This document shows, piece by piece, positions 9,001 through 12,455 of a DNA stretch of 15,525 nucleotides; position 1 is the stretch's first letter; each line of letters starts with the position of its first letter. Made by a program: the position numbers and the translations under genes. The stretch covers positions 1 to 15,525 of the forward strand of contig JAIKZT010000024.1 of assembly GCA_024682015.1 (NCBI GenBank), given 5' to 3'. This DNA is from Clostridia bacterium (GTDB lineage Bacteria > Bacillota > Clostridia > Peptostreptococcales > Anaerovoracaceae). The notes below the pieces were generated by a model that was not told the origin of the DNA, did not search any database, and saw only the letters and a list, made by a program, of their open reading frames with translations.

Positions 9001-11058
9001 GAACCAGGCGGTCCCTTCGGACTCGTCAAGCTCCAGTTCGCCCAGCAGCCATTGCGTCAGTTTGGGGTTGGTGCTGATGTCGGCGGTCACGTTCAGAGTG
9101 TAGGCGTCGGTGTACTCGCCTCTGCCCAGCTGGGCGTGGATGCCCGTGAACGTCCGTTTATACGTCAGCGTTTCGATGGTGAGATTGTCCGGGGAATGCA
9201 TCGTTTCGAACCGCTCGTCCTTGAAAGCGCTTCCCACGTGGCCGAAGAGGTCCTCGGTATAGTAATCGTCCATGGTGAGGAACGTGGCGTCCGTCTCCTG
9301 CACCGGATAGATGAACGCCTGGGCCGCTGAATTGCCTGCCTGCGGAATGGCGCGCAGCTGCATGCCGTTGACGGTGATGGTGGTCTTGGATGCCTTTACG
9401 GGTTCGGAAAAGCGCACGAGGATGGGGATCCCCTCACCCGGATAGTAAGTTCCGCCATAGGCGGTGAACTGTGTGAGGGTGGGCGTGGTATCGTTTACGA
9501 ATACCAGTTCCGCGCCGTCCATTTTCAGTTTCCAGGAGTACCAGTCGTAATAATTCGAGCGGAGCTCGCCGCTGCCGGACACCAGGCTGAGCATGCTGGT
9601 CCGTGCGACCGCGTTCGCATATCCTTCGGCCGGAGGCCAGTTGAGATTGTTGCGGATATCAACGGCATTTATGTTCCTGGTGCGGTAGTTTCCTTCAAAT
9701 ATGAATGAATGTGTGGTAAAAGTCCAATCCAGCGCGCTGGCGCTGGTGCCGGTCGGGATATTGTAGGTATCGTCCGAGGCGGCCGCAAAGACGACGTGTT
9801 CGGATCCGCCGTTCTTGTCATACGTCATGTCCATATAATAGTTCGTATGGATCGAACCGCTGTACGGATGGACGTGCCAGGGAAACCGCAGCGTGACGCT
9901 ATCAAGCGACGTTATGCATTCGATGTTATACTGGATGTACGCATGGGGATAATAACCCTGTTCCACCAGTTCCAGCGCCCTCGCGAGTTTCGCGGCGTTT
10001 TCGGAAGGGGTGCTGCCGTCCCGGGGAACGGCCCATCCGTAGCGGCTTGCGTCACCGCCGCCGAGCGTCTGCGTCCAGGCGGGGATCTTCAGCGAGCCTC
10101 CAGCTTCTTCGGGAGTCTGGCTGCCCGTGAAATCATCCCAGGTGAACACAACGCTCATGGCGTCGCCGGACTTGCCCTCCCCGTCGACGAAGAGGGCGTT
10201 GAACGTATCATAGACGTTCAGCACCAGAACGCAGTTCTCCGTGCCGACCGGTTTGTACGGCGTGACCGTTCTTCCCTCGAACGGATCGAATGTCGCGGTC
10301 GCTGTGCCATCCTCTCCTGCCGTCATGGCGATGGTGGCGCTGCTGCCGGCGATCCCGCCCCCGTTTTCCGTGGATATATAGCAGTTGATGCCGGTGATGG
10401 TGAAAGAGAAGCTCACGTACTGTCCCGGAGCGGCGCCGGTCAGGTCGGCCCGGAACCCGCTGTTGTGGAGGCGCGTCAGGCGGATCCTGGCGCTCTGGTC
10501 GGTGCTGGCGTTTGTGAGGGTGCTCTTTTCTGAGCCGCCTTCCGCCAGGCCGGCGTCCGTGCTGCCGCGCAGGGTGATGCCTTCGGTGTTCACCTGCTGC
10601 ACGAGGGACTCGTAGGCGTCCTTCTGCTCCTGCGTCCACTCCCCGTCGGAGTAGTAGGTGTCGCGGATGTAGGCCACGTAGTCCTCGATGTCGATCATGG
10701 TCTGCACGTCCGCCAGGGTGACGGGCGTGCCGTCCACGGTGATGTACCGGTCCGGATCATACTCGCCCGCCAGGATCTCCCGCAGCTCGGAGAGGCTGAT
10801 CTCTTCGCCGTCCATGCTGATCGACCAGCTCTCGGCGAGGGTCCCGTCCTCTTCCAGCAGGCCGTAGTGCTCCATCATGTCGTAATAGAGCTCCGCTTCG
10901 TTTTCGCTGCCTATGACGGTCCGGATAGCCTCCAGCATTTCCCGGTTATAGGCCGGGTCGTTGTCCGCCAAAGCGGCAAATGCCTGCATAGGCATCAGCG
11001 AAAAGGTCATTGCCAGTATCAGCACGATGGCTGTGATGCGCGTCCTGACGTGTTTCAT
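1..11058 (-). CDS. Giant secreted multidomain surface protein (3' end outside window)
   Basis: Probable exported adhesin or surface scaffold; no catalytic motif was recognised. The frame is open for 3,686 codons to the window edge, so the protein is longer than this. Start: ATG 11058 with AAGGAGGA six bases upstream. Residues 1-28 are a signal peptide (basic MKHVRTR, hydrophobic core, AFA|A cleavage site). Approximate order: helical N-region 29-160; Ig-like strands 165-300; Ig-like segment with FSEPV near 525-585; two related beta-sandwich segments 925-1170; Big_2-like domain 1205-1306 (WDSSDDSVATI); amphipathic beta-rich module 1806-2030; propeller-like repeats 2045-2400; CARDB-like domains about 2550-2890 with a calcium-loop-like DSDGDGIGD near 2632; cadherin-like sandwich 2898-3005; Ig-like 3006-3105; MBG-type domains 3106-3285 (KVYGDADPAY); beta-helix 3290-3560; InlB-type repeat from about 3645 (GFTFLGWEPE). 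Any wall anchor (SLH, LPXTG) would lie beyond the window. Domain names come from motif recognition, not a search. It is the only gene on its side of the control region. Confidence 0.93.
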   Translation of the reverse strand, partial: MKHVRTRITAIVLILAMTFSLMPMQAFAALADNDPAYNREMLEAIRTVIGSENEAELYYDMMEHYGLLEEDGTLAESWSISMDGEEISLSELREILAGEYDPDRYITVDGTPVTLADVQTMIDIEDYVAYIRDTYYSDGEWTQEQKDAYESLVQQVNTEGITLRGSTDAGLAEGGSEKSTLTNASTDQSARIRLTRLHNSGFRADLTGAAPGQYVSFSFTITGINCYISTENGGGIAGSSATIAMTAGEDGTATATFDPFEGRTVTPYKPVGTENCVLVLNVYDTFNALFVDGEGKSGDAMSVVFTWDDFTGSQTPEEAGGSLKIPAWTQTLGGGDASRYGWAVPRDGSTPSENAAKLARALELVEQGYYPHAYIQYNIECITSLDSVTLRFPWHVHPYSGSIHTNYYMDMTYDKNGGSEHVVFAAASDDTYNIPTGTSASALDWTFTTHSFIFEGNYRTRNINAVDIRNNLNWPPAEGYANAVARTSMLSLVSGSGELRSNYYDWYSWKLKMDGAELVFVNDTTPTLTQFTAYGGTYYPGEGIPILVRFSEPVKASKTTITVNGMQLRAIPQAGNSAAQAFIYPVQETDATFLTMDDYYTEDLFGHVGSAFKDERFETMHSPDNLTIETLTYKRTFTGIHAQLGRGEYTDAYTLNVTADISTNPKLTQWLLGELELDESEGTAWFNDLYFSIYIPGTGEHYAGDGLIHLGQLAGGIEGSVTGGKLTGRFYIRDEWLPEGFEEPLPCTVGLFLVRERDENGNIVYGERIFGLSDCVSIYPMKYIERENIRIRITVDYPDPKLVDIDEVYAPQPNNAVTIVPVDISSSPTIRMYPVLDADDYSFGDTSYTTVLSDETHVPLDQNANFIFSIIEYTDDYGYSSYLTNGEIASIDTEGYIEATGLGRVYPFVIAVNGSMGKRSQNVGFLALDFREGYIPYLALPNSSRQIEIAGGSSLPVYWNSNLLTYGATNFHVEMFVRGYEEDPLGLIWEGYTTSNSIIIPGGYLTYWYDHPDWNYYTVRVTPVCYNYYEDRYEPFDIDGNDFHADRSVTVRALPAQVSFGKLSSYYVTDTVGTVEIPWTIQSFDQYSNGGNMFEMQVVRSGDSEPVAVINDPGTYREGGAYTGSYTLHISDFEANTNDPTSFRQIYTVTIRAKNGKDSTWSYDSFLLYVYDEDALKILVDGVEVPAEDGQTPSILMSNVEAISNMTSSEILGLNRDISLHNEISANYGEFAWAELADRLAWDSSDDSVATINYQQGYVYEDIRNFTYTAYRPTTDFVLSGLSTGQTEISATHTLTGMEASLDVTVETLKDKLYIFQFYPKTTTKVQFVNGLGETVTVSSDNTGALAHYEESGIASTVHCKANYNGDTYLGSFKAEQLLSGERDSTKLDLYPCNYLTLRQAAYAYVYLKNPNGTPYTGSITFRGGVYYMGVYQPNAAFALNTSTPPSVPGSTDQTIQLGASGKLEIVMDQTQWNTGGINGYDLEPTSSVRYVFLISKADSDDYYPLFINEDANISAQNRISSGSAIVNFRSNPTGTPHPFLVGQYVTTDGRQTDVLRSNTRVGLNDNSPQAELSSMVLWWGEPAQPGASNRLQLFTADGEAIADGPAYSSNVSNDATYPFISDEITTYTVELSEDSLEGVIDPGGMCSTYLEYYRDGVTMSRKEDLGIQICNLTGAGSVADSPDLENELKGYGSAMSTNGSNNMGTGDQFVNAILRLVSREQYTDGDPHLFEVKIAPTSDPTRFLGFIQANYGDRIEGAGDSGFSFIETEDLEISEKQDVLERIEMAKQSPSEWGSGKQKEMESAMRNRGGGSDWSVSIGGYMEVVIYYDFHEAKWSMQPISGGFHVGGGVEYSQSWNYMVGPIPFTTELTAGGNIEVSMDAITAAYMKTEESTQIDVATEYLTQLRIYLYLRLFAGVGFDYSVVAFKLGIFGLITLDMQFAWLNRPYLEKNPDALILATGLNSEGDPNPPAQNTESANLSGQHIRLNGQIGIELIVKFLFFEIDWVLLSYSFDLFNESFNSYDSITEHWENNQKNLKRAIEALLNNGDAKMMGSAGGRQLVAVSMAPTLEDRDYLENGDRQWSYVPRRGPAFPINNLESNTYPYANPELTRDGQLMVYVTDQQDPDITKTRAAYAVSGWPTYEQAGIIDDGGFGDSELAVDGTSRFAAAAWARQTVDLEKEAGSVLDGEEKMSLMNGTEIYASIYSNGEWATTRLTENESPDVAPTVAVSGDRAIVAWRSVTTVDADKLTEFEQDVILYKIYENRSWSDTGMLYNGTSGGVKAITSAMMDDGTAAVAYTLDKDDVDTTITDREIVYAVVGRDGEMIRNVCVTNNDKVDENPQLAAVTFPQDGQQHFLLGWYTQNVNTGKESEKASGTESDIGMLDFDANGLATQLIPESMSKVATAPDVSVSSNFRFTKNAESITDLSLVWVERDSGTSSGSEGSSTDTVDKDVLKSVKFYFYGVNNDSIGFTGALKVAEMGDATLIDHFDVYAEAGTNLKAVVLGTTYGADGVVEKTGQTAGGDTVTYYVPSTTYAMYVATDTYQNAFEVPTLAVDYEAVRLGADTLVGLSVENKGIEPITDITVNVGGYETEFNGLLLLPGHQTELWAAYTVPEDGVEDPAYTVSAMADSDGDGIGDVPMDDVMGTVMMDLPDLQVIDAAILEEIEGRRTIQIKLNNRQDSFLEGSGRSVKLSFWNDATFEAPIDGLNDVIISDDESLKMIDEGGYSTQVVFDVGAFLANSAAGASEISENGVPVYIKAEVLQTVDDKAVTVPEPVQSNNYATVTCENMRLRTGLDVLINSDVASDGGVTTVTVHLQNTRLTETKTGNLIVYLLDENGRIIDEKQSYDENAPDSGLISLGGEAKTDVSFTFDQTGASVRFAYTDLLMGDDSAQLSAIDFQGAAGLTPAIFEDGAAELAVDDLTGPTGLTAVAASPLAEVSVFLVSGEEETAVAGTSGDGYRFTGMIEMTPGTDTVLRIHVDNPTAEGETEADYVLTIHNNGAPEISASFVILDETTAVLTASAQPSPASPGYPIAYHWYACDENGENLQEIETCTGADTAQATVTEDFSETPSYYVCEIVRTKLDGTLASYFCEPQAVILKHLIIIRPQDASKVYGDADPAYRYLPDLPSDEELEALGYPSFEVWYNLWAHHLVYELTYEREPGENVGEYVVTPQLSDDYYGDYYFVRQSATLTITPAPVTVAADIQTKNAGDPDPELTVTVTGLKNGESEDVLSYTVTREPGEEAGTYAITVTGEASQGNYTVTYAPSTLLISDGHAHDGVTFQPWNDPQNLPSEGGSYYLECDVTLNRFGWGTPEDYDTYSETGEKLVTDICLNGHTISGGPVIVLQGSQLNLYDDGGTGTISGAGYTDYAIVDVMGELNMYGGTITDSYSYLCGAVSVREGTFNLYGGTITGNGYRVTEYDGEIYESTSQYGGGVYLEAGTFNMYGGTISGNAAWYGAGIGICDQGWRTVSCTISGGTIEDNTAKTGLGNAIWYEADFETLEQIMEWCEDEEEAQGYYSPDSLAICGGEILESADGIAVAAQKGRNFSLSGDVYVTGAIVTAPDRPIVIADALSGSYQIALVEPGEEDLIPAEGVFTSGLGANGIAGSFVSFDPDYVVTTAESGEAQLVEKSSVTVYAVTFQDDDGTVLAELEMAEGETPVYPGKEPAKEGFTFLGWEPE
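601..1000 (-). repeat. Beta-helix coil repeats in the giant protein
   Basis: Consecutive translated units share the pattern (L/F)N(L/M)YGGTI(S/T)(G/D)N, for example LNMYGGTITDS, FNLYGGTITGN, FNMYGGTISGN and SGGTIEDN, separated by 20-40 residues often containing GGGVY or GAGI. At DNA level the plus strand shows recurring blocks such as gccgccgtacatgttga. This is the usual signature of a right-handed parallel beta-helix (pectate-lyase-like or polymorphic outer-membrane-type fold), here in a Gram-positive surface protein. Such helices typically act as stalks or bind glycans. No catalytic residues were identified. Confidence 0.75.
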
Positions 11059-11064
11059 AGCGCT

Positions 11065-11072
11065 TCCTCCTT
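11065..11072 (-). promoter_or_regulatory. Shine-Dalgarno of the giant surface-protein gene
   Basis: On the minus strand AAGGAGGA lies six bases before ATG 11058. It fixes this start, which also gives a complete signal peptide. Confidence 0.9.
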
Positions 11073-11076
11073 GTGT

Positions 11077-11093
11077 GCTCCCACCCCGGGAGC
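11077..11093 (-). promoter_or_regulatory. Small GC-rich hairpin in the leader of the giant gene
   Basis: GCTCCC and GGGAGC form a perfect six-base-pair stem with a five-base loop, ending four bases before the Shine-Dalgarno. In the mRNA it would lie between the predicted start site (near 11146) and the ribosome binding site. It has no U-tract, so it is not an intrinsic terminator. A role in mRNA stability or ribosome access is inferred only. Confidence 0.45.
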
Positions 11094-11125
11094 CGCATCT
11101 GTTATGCTCAAAAGCCTTGAAAATC

Positions 11126-11154
11126 TTGACTTTTTACCAATTTGGTAATATAAT
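11126..11154 (+). promoter_or_regulatory. Promoter of the MerR-family regulator gene
   Basis: TTGACT (11126-11131), a 17-base spacer and a consensus TATAAT (11149-11154), reading rightward toward the regulator start at 11205. The predicted start site, near 11161, falls in the dyad at 11160-11179, as expected for autorepression. Its -10 overlaps the -10 of the leftward promoter by two bases (11153-11154), so polymerases at the two promoters should exclude each other. Confidence 0.8.
11134..11148. promoter_or_regulatory. Second palindrome, candidate operator
   Basis: TTACCAATTTGGTAA is a perfect palindrome with seven-base arms around one central base. It lies inside the spacer of the rightward promoter and over the predicted start site of the leftward one. 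Its sequence differs from the CCTGTTCAT dyad, so a different protein may bind. Position suggests repression of one or both promoters; this is inference. Confidence 0.5.
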
Positions 11155-11183
11155 CATATCCTGTTCATCCATGAACAGGTCAA
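11153..11183 (-). promoter_or_regulatory. MerR-type promoter of the giant gene (19-bp spacer)
   Basis: Read leftward, a -35 TTGACC (11178-11183) and a -10 TATGAT (11153-11158) are separated by exactly 19 bases. Normal vegetative promoters have about 17. MerR-family targets characteristically have 19 or 20, with the operator dyad in the spacer, and that is what is seen here. Transcription should start near 11146, giving a leader of about 88 bases. The adjacent regulator gene is of the matching family, so activation by DNA distortion is a strong inference. Confidence 0.8.
11160..11179. promoter_or_regulatory. Predicted MerR operator dyad
   Basis: Perfect inverted repeat with arms CCTGTTCAT and ATGAACAGG around a central CC. 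It fills the 19-bp spacer of the leftward promoter, its outer arm touching the -35, and it starts at the expected transcription start of the rightward regulator promoter. One bound dimer could therefore activate the giant gene and repress its own gene. The dyad is directly visible; the identity of the bound protein is inferred from position and gene family. Confidence 0.8.
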
Positions 11184-11204
11184 GACGGAGTTGAGGGTTT
11201 TTTT

Positions 11205-12026
11205 ATGCGTTTTCCGGAGAAACGAAAACTCTTTACGATCATGGAAGTCGCCCGCGCCTGCGGGGTCAGCCGCTCGACGCTGCTGCGCATGGAGGAGAGC
11301 GGTTTTCTGAAGCCTTTCCGCGTCGATCCCGAGACGGGATACCGGTATTACGACCTGTCGGCGGTGTCGGCTGTCGGGCAGTACCAGATGCTGCAATCCA
11401 TCGGGCTTACCCGCAAGGAGATCGGTGACGTGTATTACGAGCGGATCGACAGCAGCGATTTTCTGGAAATGCTGCGGCAGAGGCAGAGTGCCCTGGAACA
11501 GTTCATAAAGGAATTCGAGCTGCGCCACGACCATTCGAAGGATTTCGAGATCTCTTACGTGACGCTGCCCGCCGAGACCTGCTACCGCGTGCACATTCGG
11601 GGCAAGGACCTCGAAGAGATCGCGATGCGGTCTTACCTCGCCCACGAATCCTGCGTCTCGGCGGGTTACCGGCTGCTCGGCAGCAGGCCCATGTCGGCGG
11701 AGTACGATGACCCGAGCGATCTTGTCAATCCTTCGGTCCCGGAGTTTCGGTGCACGGTCCTCATCCCGGTGCTCTCGGACGACAGAAACGATCCCAATCT
11801 CCGCTTTTTCCCGCAGACCGAGGCGATCTCCATCGTCGGATTCGGAGATTATGGCGTCATGTACGCGCTCTGGCAGCGCTTGTTCGCCGAGATCGAAGCC
11901 CGCGGCCTGGAGCCTGCAGGCCTTCCGAGGCTCATCGCCCTCATCGCGCCCTATACCGGCACGCATTACAAGCGGGAGGACTACTGCTACGAGTGCGTGG
12001 TGCCCATCAGGGAGCGGAAGGAATAG
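11205..12026 (+). CDS. MerR-family transcriptional regulator with BmrR/GyrI-like effector domain
   Basis: A 273-residue one-component regulator. Residues 9-75 are a MerR winged helix-turn-helix: FTIMEVARACGVSRSTLLRM, then the wing with ETGYRYYD and the helical QYQMLQSIGLTRKEI. Residues about 85-115 form a likely dimerising coiled coil (FLEMLRQRQSALEQFIKEF). Residues about 116-270 fit a GyrI-like, multidrug-sensing beta-alpha-beta domain (TCYRVHIRG, then GVMYALWQRLFAEIEARGL, ending YCYECVVPI). Length matches BmrR-type regulators. There is no metal-binding cysteine set of the MerR/CueR kind. Start: ATG 11205 with GAGGG seven bases upstream. It is divergent from the giant gene and shares an operator region with it, so it probably activates that gene and represses itself. 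In known BmrR-like proteins the ligand is a lipophilic cation or small amphipathic molecule; the ligand here is unknown. The domain architecture is near certain; the target is well supported by promoter geometry. Confidence 0.93.
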   Translation: MRFPEKRKLFTIMEVARACGVSRSTLLRMEESGFLKPFRVDPETGYRYYDLSAVSAVGQYQMLQSIGLTRKEIGDVYYERIDSSDFLEMLRQRQSALEQFIKEFELRHDHSKDFEISYVTLPAETCYRVHIRGKDLEEIAMRSYLAHESCVSAGYRLLGSRPMSAEYDDPSDLVNPSVPEFRCTVLIPVLSDDRNDPNLRFFPQTEAISIVGFGDYGVMYALWQRLFAEIEARGLEPAGLPRLIALIAPYTGTHYKREDYCYECVVPIRERKE

Positions 12027-12053
12027 AAGAAAACGCCAGATGCTTTACGGCAT

Positions 12054-12090
12054 AAAAAGACAGACCGGCCATGAACCGGTCTGTTTTGTT
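12054..12090. terminator. Bidirectional intrinsic terminator
   Basis: Perfect nine-base-pair stem ACAGACCGG/CCGGTCTGT (12060-12084) with a seven-base loop. A T-rich tail follows on the plus strand (TTTTGTT), and AAAAA precedes it at 12054-12058, which gives a T-tract on the minus strand. It sits 33 bases after the regulator stop and 33 bases beyond the minus-strand small gene, serving both convergent genes. Confidence 0.88.
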
Positions 12091-12123
12091 CTTTCGTATG
12101 AGCGGCTATCTGCCGGCGATCTT

Positions 12124-12336
12124 CTAAGCGTCAGCTTCGTCCTCGTAATCGAGCCCCGAGGGCGGAATCGCAAAGCTGTAGTGGTCTTTCTCCCCGCCGG
12201 GAATCTTCCGCAGCCCCCACAGCAGGCTGCGGATCTCCAGAACGCCGGTCTCTTCATCTTTCTTGAACTGATACGGGATCACCGACAAGGCAAACGCGCC
12301 GAGGACGACGCGGCCGATGATTTTTTTCTTTTCCAT
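12124..12336 (-). CDS. Small hypothetical protein (70 aa)
   Basis: The start is set at ATG 12336 because AAAGGAGG lies seven bases upstream; an ATG 36 codons further out has no such site. The product begins MEKKKIIGRVVLGAFALSVIP, a basic N-terminus plus a short hydrophobic stretch (residues about 7-21) that could be an uncleaved membrane anchor or signal. A charged, soluble part follows (YQFKKDEETGVLEIRSLLWGLRKIP, given here in part as KKDEETG and SLLWGLRK), then a motif HYSFAIPPSGLDY and an acidic tail EDEADA. I recognise no named family. The compact conserved-looking motifs and strong translation signal argue that it is real. It lies 119 bases after the 1,000-residue gene on the same strand, so it may be read from that transcript or from its own weak promoter. 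It ends just before the shared terminator. Confidence 0.8.
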   Translation of the reverse strand: MEKKKIIGRVVLGAFALSVIPYQFKKDEETGVLEIRSLLWGLRKIPGGEKDHYSFAIPPSGLDYEDEADA

Positions 12337-12455
12337 GCGATCTCCTCCTTTAAAAAAGTTTGTCTGAATAATACATTCCTCAATTTGTGCACGAAATACA
12401 GCAATCTCTGTCAAAGACGACCGATCATCATGCCCTTTAAACATTTAAGAGAAGC
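12337..12455 (-). other. Intergenic gap between the 1,000-aa and 70-aa genes
   Basis: Besides the Shine-Dalgarno, this 119-base AT-richer gap holds a TTGACA (12409-12414, minus) without a convincing -10 at 17 bases, and a TATTAT (12368-12373) without a good -35. No strong terminator follows the upstream gene; only a weak TTAAA/TTTAA pairing is visible near 12436-12447. Read-through from the upstream gene is therefore possible. Confidence 0.45.
12344..12351 (-). promoter_or_regulatory. Shine-Dalgarno of the 70-aa gene
   Basis: AAAGGAGG on the minus strand, seven bases before ATG 12336. It decides against the longer 106-codon version starting at 12444. Confidence 0.88.

Noticed and set aside
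6982..10533. Further long plus-strand frames (6982-8202, 8296-9330, 9709-10533)
   Set aside because: All lie in the same antisense register to the giant gene and look like its mirror composition.
11154..11966. A 270-codon minus-strand frame opposite the regulator
   Set aside because: Antisense register shadow of the MerR gene; it would also run through the promoter region.
12409..12414. TTGACA as a -35 for the small gene
   Set aside because: The hexamer at a 17-base distance is TGCACA, a poor -10. Kept only as a weak possibility.
12337..12444. A 36-residue extension of the small protein
   Set aside because: It would place the strong AAAGGAGG inside the coding region, and the extension shows no conserved-looking sequence.
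12436..12450. Terminator after the 1,000-aa gene
   Set aside because: Only a weak AT-only five-base pairing without a proper T-tract.
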